From Flavobacteriaceae bacterium (lineage in GTDB: Bacteria > Bacteroidota > Bacteroidia > Flavobacteriales > Flavobacteriaceae): DNA of 56,312 bases. The stretch covers positions 1-56,312 of the forward strand of contig JAKITQ010000019.1 in the NCBI GenBank assembly GCA_021647985.1, in the 5' to 3' direction. Below are positions 1 through 9,413 of this stretch, piece after piece. Position 1 is the stretch's first letter; each line of letters starts with the position of its first letter. The notes beneath the pieces were generated by a model. The model was not told the DNA's origin and did not search any database. It was given only the letters and a program-made list of their open reading frames with translations. Position numbers and translations under genes: made by a program.

Positions 1-236
1 AAAGTCAGAACAAGGATGGATTTGAAGTGGCATACGAAGGAGCATTAAAAAACATGATGCACAAAGGAGATTTATCGGCTAAAGCAGACTTGGCTGAATT
101 TGATGACACTGAACATTTATATGGTTTGGGAGCTTTGGAAAACTTAAAAGGGGAAATTTTGATTATGGATGGTGAAGCCTTTATTTCAACTGTTGAAAAT
201 GGTAAACTTAAAATCAATAAATCATTTGATTATTAA
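1..236 (+). pseudogene. acetolactate decarboxylase-like protein, 3'-truncated (5' end outside window)
   Basis: The reading frame is open from base 3 to the TAA at 234-236 and gives 77 residues, with motifs such as GALKNMMHKGD, HLYGLGALENLKGEI and MDGEAF. From memory these match the N-terminal part of the Bacteroidota alpha-acetolactate decarboxylase-like family, which normally has well over 200 residues and carries its metal-binding histidines further downstream. Here the frame stops just after KINKSFDY, so the metal-binding C-terminal half is missing. The stop overlaps the stop of the convergent, also truncated, capE-type gene. I infer that a rearrangement joined two broken genes. The protein is probably inactive. 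The upstream part lies outside the window. Confidence 0.65.
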
Positions 237-982
237 GCATCCCTTTTTGTATATAATTCAATTAATGCTTTCGCTAAATCCTCAATAGTAGAAGCAGGTG
301 ATTTTTGAACAAAAATATCTCCCTGTTTCCCATTCTGTAAAGCAAACAATACTAAATCTACCGCATCATTCATGGTCATCATAAAACGAGTCATTTTCGG
401 ATTAGTAATTGTTATTGGTTTTCCGGTTTTAATTTGCTCAATAAACAAAGGAATTACAGAACCTCTTGAAGCCATAACATTTCCATAACGCGTTCCACAT
501 AAAATGGTATCTTTATTAGTTAAATTATGTGAGTGAGAAACCATAACTTTTTCCATTACTGCTTTTGTTAACCCCATGGCATTTACTGGATAAACTGCTT
601 TATCAGTACTTAGGCAGATTACTTTTTTTACCTTGTGTTGGATTGCTGCTTCCAGTACATTTTCTGTTCCTAAACTATTAGTTTTAACAGCTTCCAACGG
701 AAAAAATTCACAAGAAGGAACTTGTTTCAGAGCAGCGGCATGAAAAACATAATCTACACCGGTCATTACATTTAAAACACTGCTTTTATCACGTACGTTA
801 CCAATATAAAATTTCACTTTTAAATTATTTACTTGCTTACGAAGATCATCTTGTTTTTTTTCATCTCGTGAAAATATTCGAATCTCTTTTAAATTAGAAT
901 CTAGAAAACTTTTTAATACCGCATTTCCAAAAGACCCCGTACCACCAGTAATCATTAGAACTTTATTATCAAACATAAACAC
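233..982 (-). pseudogene. CapE/WbjB-type UDP-GlcNAc 4,6-dehydratase/5-epimerase, C-terminally truncated
   Basis: The 249-residue product has the Rossmann motif GGTGSFG near residue 13, the stretch SRDEKKQDD, the phrase HAAALKQVPSCEF, a YPVNAMGLTKA segment and the GTRYGNVMASRGS block. These are typical of extended SDR enzymes that start UDP-FucNAc/QuiNAc-type sugar synthesis for surface polysaccharide. Family members are about 340 residues long. This one ends after ELYTKRDA, before the C-terminal block that usually carries RHGEKLYE. About 95 residues are therefore missing, and the stop lies in the 4-base overlap with the truncated gene on the other strand. The start could be Met1 or Met3. It sits 18 bp downstream of the rmlD-like gene on the same strand, so the pair is a remnant of a polysaccharide cluster. 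Confidence 0.8.
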
Positions 983-1000
983 TTCTTTAAAATTTTATTA

Positions 1001-1822
1001 TTACTTTAAATTAAACTGAAACATATCATTAATTAAAACATCCCAGCTTTTAGGTTTAAACCCTGTTTGCTCTCTGAATTTTGATGAGTCTAAGGAGCGA
1101 TTAATTTTAATATTAGGATCACTTATAATATTTATTTTTTTATCATAACTTTTTGCAATTAAGGACAATAATGAAAATTTATCAATAGGATCCGATGATA
1201 CGTGATAAAGACCATATAAATCGGATCTTGGAATAACATAATCACGAATCACATTCGCTAACTCAACGGTGGGCATTCCTGAAAATATCGCTTCAGAGTA
1301 ACCTCGAACCTCAACCTCCTGACTCAAAAACCAGTCAACTAATGAGGCGTTAGATTTTAATTCGTGACCTATAATAGAGGTTCTCAATGTAATACAGTGC
1401 TGCATATTGTGTAACTCACCAATATACTTTGACTTACCGTATAAATCATGAGCATCCGAAGGATCCTCTTCAACATAAAACCCTTTATCCCCTGAAAAAA
1501 CACAATCAGTACTGATATGAATCAACCTAGAATTAATCAACTCGCATAGTTTAGCCAAGCGGTGTGAAAACATTGCATTAATGGGGAGAGCTACCAAAGG
1601 ATCTTTAGCACTGGGTAATTGTTTAATCAAACCAATACAATTAATTACTATTTCAGGTTTTATCCTATTTAAAACTGATACCAATTCATCCCAAGGGAGA
1701 GCTGTGTGTATTTTTCCTAAATCACTCGATAAAAAACCAGTAAAATAAATATCAAAATTATCTGATGGATTTAAAAATGAAAATTCGTGCTGAAAGTCTG
1801 AGATTCTTCGTATTTTAGACAT
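1001..1822 (-). pseudogene. RmlD-like SDR sugar-nucleotide reductase, N-terminally truncated
   Basis: The 273 residues contain VINCIGLIKQLP, HISTDCVFSG and the YGKSKYIGE catalytic Tyr/Lys segment, then LRTSIIGHE and GLYHVSSDPI. These mark an RmlD-type dTDP-4-dehydrorhamnose reductase relative such as those beside capE in UDP-sugar pathways. The first residues, MSKIRRISDFQ, correspond to a point about 25-30 residues into the usual protein. The beta1-loop-alpha GxxGxxG cofactor motif is missing. Reading upstream in frame, 20 codons lead to a TAG and do not restore the motif. The loss lies just before a terminator-like hairpin (1835-1876). I infer a second breakpoint of the same rearrangement that truncated the neighbouring capE gene. 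An alternative is a divergent protein with an unusual N-terminus. Confidence 0.7.
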
Positions 1823-1834
1823 ACTTGATAAATT

Positions 1835-1876
1835 AAAACCCCGATTTTTGAGTGTATAGCTCCTGTTCGGGGTTTT
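1835..1876. terminator. inverted repeat, terminator-like hairpin
   Basis: AAAACCCCGA at 1835-1844 pairs with TCGGGGTTTT at 1867-1876, a perfect 10-bp stem with a 22-base loop. It lies directly upstream of the truncated rmlD-like gene and about 85 bp from the stop of the MBL gene, both on the minus strand. It probably terminates the MBL transcript, or is a leftover terminator brought in by the rearrangement. Confidence 0.45.
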
Positions 1877-1959
1877 GTTCTATCTAATATACAACTTATT
1901 TAGCTGATATACAAATGTTTATGTAGTTGTGAAAGTGCCTACTCAAAACTCAAAACTCA

Positions 1960-2724
1960 TCATTCATATTCAGGGTACCAATTTCTCAATCTAACGTCAA
2001 TACTAGAATTTTTATTATTTACTAATTTTTTAAAAGATTCTGTATCACTCATTTCTGGTTTACCTCTGTAGTGATAAGGATAAACTATTTTAGGTTGAAA
2101 TTGTAGTACAGCACTGGCAGCTTGGTGTGTATCCATGGTATAAGGCAAGTTCATACAAACAAATGCAACATCTATTCGTTCTAATTTTCTCATTTCAGGA
2201 ATATCTTCGGTATCACCGGAAATATAAATCCTTTTACCTCCCATTTCTAAAAGATATCCATTCCCTCTTCCTTTGGTATGTTTGGCATCTGGAGATATAG
2301 GTAAATTATACATTGGGATGGCTTTGAATAAAATTCCCATACGTCTAATGCTTTCATTATTATTTAGTACAATAAGATCTTGTTTAAACTTAGCCGGTAA
2401 TTTATCTGCAACAGCTTGCGGAGCAACAATTTTTGTATTGTTTAATTGTAGTTCATTTAAAGTTTTTTCATTTAAATGATCACCATGAATATCTGTAATA
2501 AAAATTATATCAGGCTTTGCAATTCCTGCAAATGCAGCAGCTCCACCATAAGGGTCTATATAAATCGTTTTATTATTCCATTGAAAAACTATGGTTCCAT
2601 GTAATATTGGTTGAATTATTAAATCACCTTTATCCGTTTTAATTATGTCAGATGGTGGTCTTTGTGCAATACAAAAAGTAGAAACAAAAAGGAATAAAAA
2701 TAGAATAGCGATTTTGAAAGTCAT
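1960..2724 (-). CDS. secreted MBL-fold (metallo-beta-lactamase-like) hydrolase
   Basis: This 254-residue protein starts with a clear signal peptide (hydrophobic ILFLFLFVSTFCIA, cleavage near residue 20), so it probably acts in the periplasm. The fold signature is FITDIHGDHLN near residue 77. It matches the HxHxDH metal motif except that the first position is Asp, a variant I recall in UlaG/YtnP-like MBL proteins. It is followed by ISGDTEDIPEM (GDT motif) and a late YPYHYRGKPEM His. The substrate cannot be named. The gene stands alone: the truncated rmlD-like gene lies downstream and ric upstream, separated by a terminator. Confidence 0.8.
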   Translation of the reverse strand: MTFKIAILFLFLFVSTFCIAQRPPSDIIKTDKGDLIIQPILHGTIVFQWNNKTIYIDPYGGAAAFAGIAKPDIIFITDIHGDHLNEKTLNELQLNNTKIVAPQAVADKLPAKFKQDLIVLNNNESIRRMGILFKAIPMYNLPISPDAKHTKGRGNGYLLEMGGKRIYISGDTEDIPEMRKLERIDVAFVCMNLPYTMDTHQAASAVLQFQPKIVYPYHYRGKPEMSDTESFKKLVNNKNSSIDVRLRNWYPEYE

Positions 2725-2769
2725 TTTTTTTAGTTTAAAATTAGAATAAAGATACTAATAAATGCTTTT

Positions 2770-2814
2770 TAAAAAAAAATTGGCAATCAAGTTAAAGTTA
2801 ACCTGATTGCCAAT
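2770..2814 (-). terminator. rho-independent terminator of ric
   Basis: On the minus strand ATTGGCAATCA(G)GTTAA pairs with the matching downstream arm (2779-2814) and is followed by a run of nine T. It lies 22 bp beyond the ric stop codon. Confidence 0.75.
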
Positions 2815-2836
2815 AAAATATTCCCCTCAAAATATT

Positions 2837-3547
2837 TTATTTTTTTAAATCATTTTCAAGTTGACGAACTTTAGGAAATAAAATATTATTTTCTAAATGA
2901 ATATGTTGAAAAAGATCATTGGTAAATTCTTCTAATTTATGATAGAGTGCCTTATAGGTATTACACGCGTGATCTGGTGTAGTAAAATTATTGCTTAATT
3001 CTTGTATTTTCTTAATGATATCACCGGCATTATCATGTTCGTGCTCCATCATTTTTACTGGGTTGTCAATACTGCCAAAGTGAAAATTATTTTGCTTGTT
3101 TTTTAACATCTCTTTGATTGCAGGAAATAGAACATTTTCTTCTTTCTGCATATGTGCTAAAAGCTCATTACCAAGGTTTTCAAATAAATTGGAAATTTCA
3201 ATGTTTTCAGGGTTGTGTTCTCCGTGAACCGTTGCCACCTTTTGAGCAAACTCATTAATTATTGATATATTTTCATTTACAAATGTATGGTGCACATTAA
3301 CAATATAATCAATTAAGAAATCCAATTTCCAATCTTTAAAATTTAAATTAGGATTGGCATTGCTAAAAGTTAAATTCTCTAAATCATTGATTACATCCTC
3401 AACATTAATGTCACTATTTTCACATGCTTTGGCAATTGTTTTTCCACCACCACAACAAAAATCTAGTTGGTATTTTTTAAATACAGATGCTGCACTAATA
3501 TCGTTACTAACTATTTCGGCTATTGTTTTATTTTCTAAATTATTCAT
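2837..3547 (-). CDS. ric: iron-sulfur cluster repair di-iron protein (RIC/ScdA/YtfE family)
   Basis: The 236-residue product has the N-terminal ScdA_N domain with the paired cysteines of LDFCCGGGKT (about residue 30). A hemerythrin-like four-helix bundle follows, with di-iron ligand candidates HHTF (about 85), HGEH, HMQKEENVLFP (about 134), MEHEHDNAG (about 165) and HIHLENNILFP (about 220). Family members repair Fe-S clusters damaged by nitric oxide or oxidants in the cytoplasm. Length and motif order match a complete protein. It is monocistronic and ends at a strong terminator. No NO-responsive operator was recognised upstream. Confidence 0.92.
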   Translation of the reverse strand: MNNLENKTIAEIVSNDISAASVFKKYQLDFCCGGGKTIAKACENSDINVEDVINDLENLTFSNANPNLNFKDWKLDFLIDYIVNVHHTFVNENISIINEFAQKVATVHGEHNPENIEISNLFENLGNELLAHMQKEENVLFPAIKEMLKNKQNNFHFGSIDNPVKMMEHEHDNAGDIIKKIQELSNNFTTPDHACNTYKALYHKLEEFTNDLFQHIHLENNILFPKVRQLENDLKK

Positions 3548-3637
3548 GATATGTAATTTTATACAAATATAATCAATTAAAAGATAAAATAGTCTTTTAA
3601 TTAATATTTAACAAAAAATTAATTGTTAAGTTTTATC

Positions 3638-3745
3638 CGTGAGACTCTAAAAAAATAATTTTAATTTTTTAGTTAGTCGAACTATTCTCGCTGCCCGTGC
3701 TGAACTTGTTTCAGCATCTAGCGGGACCTTGGTTAATCTGTCTGC
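3638..3745. repeat. 108-bp dispersed intergenic repeat, copy A
   Basis: This stretch matches 11383-11490 in the same orientation and at the same length, with roughly ten differences. Each copy has an AT-rich hairpin (CTAAAAAA... with ...TTTTTTAG) and then the GC-richer hairpin TGCTGAACTTGTTTCAGCA (stem TGCTGAA/TTCAGCA). Copy A lies between ric and a minus-strand hypothetical gene. It is non-coding although a spurious reading frame crosses it. A further stretch (about 3760-3825) has a loose ACCTAGA/TCTAGGT inverted repeat around GACCC-TTG-GGGTC. Confidence 0.8.
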
Positions 3746-3902
3746 TGGTAGTCTGATACCTAGACCCTTGGGTCGATTCCTATTAGTGATTCTAGGTCTT
3801 GTATTAGGGTTTAACTTTTTATTCTTAAAACCTATCTGTCTTATTGCTGTTTTCAGATAAGAAGAAATTGTTTTGCTACTATATTGAGTGCAACAATTCG
3901 TA

Positions 3903-4424
3903 CTAGAAAAGTTTTCTAATTTCACTTTTAAGTAAAGAAAGCGCCAATTGGGTAGGATTTTCATTATCCATACTGCTTTGAATGATATTTTCTCTTAATT
4001 GTTCTGCATTTTCAACTAGTGTATTAGCAGCAGAGGTTCTAATATTTTGAATTAGAGCATTTTTTGCAGTGACAATGGCATTCCACCCTGAATCTGTAAT
4101 ATAGATTTGTTGTGCTAAATTGTGTTCAAACTCTTGCTCTATACTTTGAATCAATTTATTGTGGTAATTTATTGCGTTAGTACCTGTTGGTTTAACTCTA
4201 ACCAATAATTTTGATGGGCTAATTCGTTCTAAAAATAAAGTTAACCTTTCATAGGCTTGAAGTCGGATAGGCAAAGTTAAATTTTGTTTCTTTTTAAGCA
4301 AAATTAAATTTCTTCTTTTATCTTCATTAGCGATATGATATTTAAAAAAGTATAGAGCTACTATACCAGTTATTATTGCCGGTAAAGTATAGCTTAAAAG
4401 TTCAATCCATTTATTGGTTTCCAT
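3903..4424 (-). CDS. conserved hypothetical membrane-anchored protein
   Basis: The 173 residues begin with one predicted membrane helix (about residues 10-28, LLSYTLPAIITGIVALYFF). A basic juxtamembrane stretch follows, then a soluble, helix-rich region with LPIRLQAYERLTLFLERISP and ITDSGWNAIVTAKNALI. I recognise it only as a conserved Bacteroidota family of unknown function (possibly DUF7935). Coding potential is supported by the uninterrupted frame, the sensible topology and the monocistronic position. The start METNKWIELL precedes the helix directly. The topology suggests an inner-membrane anchor with a cytoplasmic domain. Confidence 0.75.
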   Translation of the reverse strand: METNKWIELLSYTLPAIITGIVALYFFKYHIANEDKRRNLILLKKKQNLTLPIRLQAYERLTLFLERISPSKLLVRVKPTGTNAINYHNKLIQSIEQEFEHNLAQQIYITDSGWNAIVTAKNALIQNIRTSAANTLVENAEQLRENIIQSSMDNENPTQLALSLLKSEIRKLF

Positions 4425-4720
4425 AAGTAATTGTGTAATTAAATTATATCAAAAATAATGGATGTTTTTAAATTAACAATATTTTTTTTATAAAAGTGAT
4501 AATTATCATAATAATCGCAATAAGTAAACAGTATTTTTATGTATAATTAACAGGTTAGTAATTCATTTAAGAATTTCTAAATATTATAGCTCTTTGGCGT
4601 AGTTTATCTTTATTTTAAATCACGAATTAAAATCAATTCACATCGAAATTAAATTAAACAAAAATGGTATTTAAATGAAATTCATGATTTAAATTTCAAA
4701 CTACAAGTTAAATATAGTAT

Positions 4721-4751
4721 TTGTAGTAAAGAAAGTTATTCATTATGTTTG
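4721..4751 (+). promoter_or_regulatory. Bacteroidota-type promoter of the FadL-OmpA gene
   Basis: A TTG at 4721-4723 is followed after 20 bases by TATGTTTG at 4744-4751, matching the TTG-N(about 19)-TAnnTTTG pattern of the primary Bacteroidota sigma factor. Transcription would start near 4757, leaving a short leader before the ATG at 4783. Confidence 0.5.
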
Positions 4752-4782
4752 AGAAATAATACTCACCAAAAAATTAATTATT

Positions 4783-6825
4783 ATGGTTAACAAATTTTTG
4801 AAATTAGTATTTTTATTGATTACTACCGTTGCTTTCTCTCAAGTGGGACATTTAATGCAAGGAGTAGGAGCGGTAAACATGTCAATGGGTGGTGCGGCAA
4901 CAGCACAACCTTTAGACATTAGCGGTGCAATGCAATGGAACCCAGCATCACTTTCTGTATTTAGTGGTCCTAAATTGAAATTTGATTTGGGTATGTTTAA
5001 GGGAACACCAACCTTGTATTCAACAGTTCCAACTCCAAATGGGCCATTTAGTGGAGAAACAGAATCTGAATTAGGTTATCAGCCTATGCCTGCTTTGGCT
5101 TTTGCTTGGGGAAAAGAAGACAGTAAGCACACCTTTGGTATTTCAGCTTTTGGTGTTAGTGGATTTGGAGTTGATTTTCCAGAAAGTAATACAAATCCAA
5201 TTAATTTCCCACAAAATATGGGTGGCTTTGGTAACCTTAAATCGGCGTATATGCTATTACAAATAGGCTTTACTTGGGCTTATGAAGTTTCAGATAAATT
5301 TTCTATTGGTTTTCAACCGGTATTTAACTACGAATCTCTAGAATTATCACCTAATCCACTAGCGAGTCCAACAGCAACAGGTTATCCTACTAATGAATCT
5401 GCCACGGCACTAGGTTTTGGAGGCCAAGTAGGTTTGTTTTATGATTCTCAAAATGGATTTAAAATGGGTGCTTCTTATAAAACTCCTCAAAAATTCTCGG
5501 AAATGGATTTTGGAAATGGTACGAAATTTCAAATGGATTATCCTGCAATTTATTCCGTTGGTTTAGGTTACTCAAAAGGGATTATTGACTTTGCATTGGA
5601 TTATCGCTATGTTGATTATGAAAGTACAGAGGGATTTGAAAAAACTGGATGGACACAAACGGCATCCATTAGAGGATTTGGATGGCAAAGTATGTCTGTT
5701 GTCTCAACAGGTTTGCAATTAAAAGCAATTAATAAGTTACCATTGCGCTTTGGGTATACTTATAGTACAAACCCAATTCAAGATGAATTAACTTTCTTTT
5801 CAACACCTGCCACTGCAATTATAGCACATGCTTTTCAATTCGGATTTAGTTATGAGTTTAGTGATGCTTTTGTTTTTGATGCGGTTTATCATTATGGTAT
5901 AAGTGATGGTAAAACTTCAGGAGAATTATTTAATCCGCTACTTATTTCTACTAATAACCCTTTAGGTAAAATTCCTGGAAGTGAAGTTGCATATGATATG
6001 AATACACAATTGTTTATGATTGGCCTTCAATTTAAATTAGGAGGAAAAGATACAGATGGTGATGGTGTAAAAGACAAAGAAGATGCCTGCCCAGAAATTG
6101 CTGGTTTACCAGAATTTAATGGTTGCCCAGATAGCGATGGTGATGGTATTGAAGATGCTAAAGATGCTTGTCCGGATGAAGCTGGATTGGCTGCGTTAAA
6201 TGGATGCCCAGATAGTGACGGTGACGGCTTTGCTGACAAAGAAGACCTTTGTCCGAATATTGCTGGTTTAGAACAGTTTAATGGTTGTCCGGATAGTGAT
6301 GGTGATGGTGTGATGGACAGTAAAGATGACTGCCCAAATGAAGCTGGTTTAATTGAAAACAAAGGTTGTCCTTTAGCGGATTCAGATGGAGATGGTGTTG
6401 CAGATAAACATGATAATTGTCCTAATATTGCTGGGTCAGCTGAAAATTATGGATGTCTGGTAATACCTGAAGAAGTGATTCAAAAAGTAAAAGAATTGGC
6501 AAGAGCGATATATTTCAAAACAGGTAAAGATGCTTTTACTAATGAAACAGAAATTCGATTAGAAAAAATAAGTAAAATTTTAGCGAATTTCACCAATTCT
6601 AAAGTTAGAGTTGAAGGACATACAGATAGTACAGGTAGTGATAAGGTCAACACCAAATTATCTCAGTCTCGAGCTGATGCAGTTAGAAAATACTTTATTG
6701 ATAATGGTTTTCCTGAGGAGAACATGAGAGCAATAGGCTATGGTTCTTTAAATCCAATTGGTGATAATAAAACCAGTAAAGGAAGACAAGCCAATAGACG
6801 TGTTGAAATTGTTAAAGATGAATAA
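4783..6825 (+). CDS. outer-membrane FadL/OmpP1-like barrel fused to TSP3 repeats and an OmpA domain
   Basis: The 680 residues divide into three parts. A signal peptide (about 1-19) and a FadL/OmpP1-type beta-barrel occupy about 20-425 ([43 protein letters not shown]-like strands). Five thrombospondin type-3 calcium repeats of the form DSDGDGxxDxxDxCP...GCP follow at about 426-560. A C-terminal OmpA/MotB peptidoglycan-binding domain (about 570-680) shows [25 protein letters not shown] and NRRVEI. FadL proteins pass hydrophobic molecules through the outer membrane, and OmpA domains tether to peptidoglycan. The fusion would anchor the pore to the cell wall through a stiff calcium-binding linker. 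It is monocistronic with its own promoter and terminator. The substrate is unknown. Confidence 0.9.
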   Translation: MVNKFLKLVFLLITTVAFSQVGHLMQGVGAVNMSMGGAATAQPLDISGAMQWNPASLSVFSGPKLKFDLGMFKGTPTLYSTVPTPNGPFSGETESELGYQPMPALAFAWGKEDSKHTFGISAFGVSGFGVDFPESNTNPINFPQNMGGFGNLKSAYMLLQIGFTWAYEVSDKFSIGFQPVFNYESLELSPNPLASPTATGYPTNESATALGFGGQVGLFYDSQNGFKMGASYKTPQKFSEMDFGNGTKFQMDYPAIYSVGLGYSKGIIDFALDYRYVDYESTEGFEKTGWTQTASIRGFGWQSMSVVSTGLQLKAINKLPLRFGYTYSTNPIQDELTFFSTPATAIIAHAFQFGFSYEFSDAFVFDAVYHYGISDGKTSGELFNPLLISTNNPLGKIPGSEVAYDMNTQLFMIGLQFKLGGKDTDGDGVKDKEDACPEIAGLPEFNGCPDSDGDGIEDAKDACPDEAGLAALNGCPDSDGDGFADKEDLCPNIAGLEQFNGCPDSDGDGVMDSKDDCPNEAGLIENKGCPLADSDGDGVADKHDNCPNIAGSAENYGCLVIPEEVIQKVKELARAIYFKTGKDAFTNETEIRLEKISKILANFTNSKVRVEGHTDSTGSDKVNTKLSQSRADAVRKYFIDNGFPEENMRAIGYGSLNPIGDNKTSKGRQANRRVEIVKDE

Positions 6826-6846
6826 TAGCATATTGAAGTAATATAT

Positions 6847-6879
6847 AAACCACCTTAATTTTTAGGGTGGTTTTTTTTT
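6847..6879 (+). terminator. rho-independent terminator
   Basis: AACCACC at 6848-6854 pairs with GGTGGTT at 6866-6872, extended by T-G and T-A pairs, and ends in nine T. It lies just after the FadL-OmpA stop. Confidence 0.85.
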
Positions 6880-6993
6880 GGCATTGAAAAAGCTTGGATA
6901 AAGAGTATTTTCTATACATTATTAATAAAATGTCAATAACTTTTATTGCTCGATACTATTAACCATTGTATTTTTGAAGAATAAAAAGGAATT

Positions 6994-9327
6994 GTGAATA
7001 AATATATTGAAGAATTAAACGAGGCTCAAAAATTAGCGGTTCTGCAAAAAGAAGGACCAATGATTATCATTGCTGGTGCCGGATCGGGTAAAACAAGAGT
7101 TTTAACTTATCGGATAGCACATTTAATGCAAAGTGGCATCGATCCTTTTAATATATTATCTCTTACTTTTACGAATAAGGCTGCTAGAGAAATGAAAAGC
7201 CGAATTTCAAATGTAGTAGGGCAGAGCGAGTCAAAAAATTTATGGATGGGAACATTTCACAGTGTTTTTGCGCGAATTCTTCGTAGTGAAAGTGAAAAAT
7301 TAGGTTTTCCATCAAACTTCACAATTTATGATACACAAGATTCGGTTCGATTAATTTCTACAATTATCAAAGAATTTAATCTTGAAAGAGAAAAGTATAA
7401 GCCCAAACAAGTGTTGGGTAGAATCTCACAATTTAAAAATAGTTTAATTACGGTTAGAGCTTATTTTCAAAATCCGGAATTGTTAGAATCTGATAAAATG
7501 ACAGGTAGGCCAAAAATAGGTTCAATTTATAAAGAATATGTTGACCGTTGTTTTAAAGCTGGAGCAATGGATTTTGATGATTTACTGTTAAGAACCAATG
7601 AATTACTTACTCGTTTCCCGGAAGTATTGGCAAAATACCAAGATAGATTTCGTTATATTTTGGTTGATGAGTATCAAGATACAAATCACTCGCAATATTT
7701 AATTGTAAGAGCCCTAGCCGATAGATATCAAAATATTTGCGTTGTTGGTGACGACAGCCAAAGTATTTATGCATTTCGTGGTGCGAATATTCAAAATATA
7801 TTGAATTTTCAAAAAGATTATGACAATGTGAAAATGTTTAAACTAGAACAGAATTACCGTTCTTCAAAGAACATTGTAGAAGCAGCCAATAGTGTTATTG
7901 ATAAAAACAAAACCAAACTGGATAAGGAAATTTGGACTTCCAATGAAGAGGGAGGTATGGTAAAAGTGATGCGTACGGTTTCGGAGGGTGATGAAGGTAG
8001 GTTTGTTGCAAACTCCATTTTTGAGCATAAAATGCAAAACCAAATGGCCAATGAAGATTTTACTGTTTTGTACAGAACAAACTCACAATCAAGAGCCATA
8101 GAAGATTCACTTCGTAAAAAAGGAATAGATTATAGAATTTATGGAGGTTTATCTTTTTATCAAAGAAAAGAAATTAAAGATATTTTAGGTTATTTGAGAT
8201 TATTGATAAATTCAAAAGATGAAGAGGCTTTAAAACGAGTTATTAATTATCCCGCAAGGGGAATTGGTCAAACAACGATTGACAGGTTGGCTTTAGCGGC
8301 AAAGGAATATAATAAAACAATATTTGAAATTTTATTGAATATCAATCATATTGACATTAAGATCAATACTGGTACCAAAAGGAAATTGGAAGAATTTGTA
8401 AATATGATACGGGTTTTTCAAATAGAATCGCAAAGTAAAAACGCCTTTGAAGTTGTAGAAATTGTTGTAAAACAGACTCGATTAATAAAAGATATAGAAA
8501 GCGATGGAACTCCAGAGGCAATTAGTAGGGTGGAGAATGTGCAAGAATTATTGAACGGAATTAAAGATTTTATAGAGGTACAAAATCAAAAGGGAGAAGA
8601 TGCTTCTTTAGCCTTTTTTTTAGAAGATGTAGCTCTGGCAACTGATTTTGATAATGAAAAAAATGATAAACCAAGTGTTTCGTTAATGACGATTCACATG
8701 GCAAAAGGTTTGGAGTTTCCTTATGTGTATATTGTTGGATTGGAAGAAAATTTATTTCCATCGGCAATGAGTATGAACACAAGAAGTGAAATTGAAGAAG
8801 AAAGACGATTGTTTTATGTGGCATTAACCAGAGCCGAAAAGCAGGTATATTTATCCTATGCACATTCACGTTATCGCTGGGGAAAACTAATTGATTGTGA
8901 GCCAAGTAGGTTTTTAGAAGAAATAGATGAAAAATATTTAGAGTATTTAAACCCCATGCAATCTAGTTTTATAAGCAATAAGTTTATTGATAAAGATATT
9001 TTTGGTGATACTCCGCCAAATACGATAAGGTTTAAAAAACCTGTTGAGAGAAAAACGGTAAAAAAAATAAAACTGCCCATACAGAAAACTACTAAAATTG
9101 TACCACCAAAACATTTGAAAAAAGTTAGTGCCGTACAAGCGGTTAACTCCAATTTATTTGATAATAATTTAGTCGCTGGAAATGTGGTTGTACATGCAAA
9201 ATTTGGTAAAGGTATTGTACAGCAAATTGAAGGCAAAGGAAAGGATAAAAAAGCCGAAATTAAATTTGAATCTGGAAGCTGTAAAAAATTATTATTACAA
9301 TTTGCCAAATTAAAGATAATAGGTTAA
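6994..9327 (+). CDS. uvrD: UvrD/PcrA-family superfamily 1A DNA helicase
   Basis: The 777-residue protein carries all the SF1A motifs: Q motif LNEAQKLAV, Walker A AGAGSGKTRVL (about residue 28), LTFTNKAAREMK, Walker B ILVDEYQDTN (about 222), GDDSQSIYAFRGA, QNYRSS, MTIHMAKGLEFPYVYIVGLEE (about 565) and VALTRAEKQVYLSYA. It unwinds duplex DNA 3' to 5' in excision and mismatch repair and displaces RecA or stalled polymerase. The C-terminal tail (about 745-777) has VVHAKFGKGIVQQIEGKG, the PcrA-type Tudor-like domain that contacts RNA polymerase. The start is a GTG, chosen because it directly precedes the conserved N-terminus. It lies before the DUF4290 gene, which has its own promoter. Confidence 0.93.
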   Translation: MNKYIEELNEAQKLAVLQKEGPMIIIAGAGSGKTRVLTYRIAHLMQSGIDPFNILSLTFTNKAAREMKSRISNVVGQSESKNLWMGTFHSVFARILRSESEKLGFPSNFTIYDTQDSVRLISTIIKEFNLEREKYKPKQVLGRISQFKNSLITVRAYFQNPELLESDKMTGRPKIGSIYKEYVDRCFKAGAMDFDDLLLRTNELLTRFPEVLAKYQDRFRYILVDEYQDTNHSQYLIVRALADRYQNICVVGDDSQSIYAFRGANIQNILNFQKDYDNVKMFKLEQNYRSSKNIVEAANSVIDKNKTKLDKEIWTSNEEGGMVKVMRTVSEGDEGRFVANSIFEHKMQNQMANEDFTVLYRTNSQSRAIEDSLRKKGIDYRIYGGLSFYQRKEIKDILGYLRLLINSKDEEALKRVINYPARGIGQTTIDRLALAAKEYNKTIFEILLNINHIDIKINTGTKRKLEEFVNMIRVFQIESQSKNAFEVVEIVVKQTRLIKDIESDGTPEAISRVENVQELLNGIKDFIEVQNQKGEDASLAFFLEDVALATDFDNEKNDKPSVSLMTIHMAKGLEFPYVYIVGLEENLFPSAMSMNTRSEIEEERRLFYVALTRAEKQVYLSYAHSRYRWGKLIDCEPSRFLEEIDEKYLEYLNPMQSSFISNKFIDKDIFGDTPPNTIRFKKPVERKTVKKIKLPIQKTTKIVPPKHLKKVSAVQAVNSNLFDNNLVAGNVVVHAKFGKGIVQQIEGKGKDKKAEIKFESGSCKKLLLQFAKLKIIG

Positions 9328-9334
9328 AAGTTTA

Positions 9335-9363
9335 TTGTAGAACCTAAAATAATTGTTACTTTG
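9335..9363 (+). promoter_or_regulatory. promoter of the DUF4290-murA operon
   Basis: TTG at 9335-9337 and TTACTTTG at 9356-9363 are 18 bases apart. This is close to the TTG/TAnnTTTG promoter pattern, with one mismatch in the -7 box. The next start codon is at 9414. Confidence 0.45.
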
Positions 9364-9413
9364 CAGAAAGTAGAATATATCAAATTATTAATTGATTTTA
9401 AAGAAAAGTGTAG

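Noticed and set aside
3647-3964. Minus-strand reading frame of 105 codons
   Set aside because: It runs across the 108-bp dispersed repeat and its flanking palindrome, overlaps the start of the adjacent gene's 3' end, has a low-complexity composition and no recognisable domain.
6027-6362. Minus-strand frame of 111 codons rich in Ser/Pro repeats
   Set aside because: It is the mirror of the TSP3 calcium repeats of the FadL-OmpA gene; the repeat pattern comes from the coding strand.
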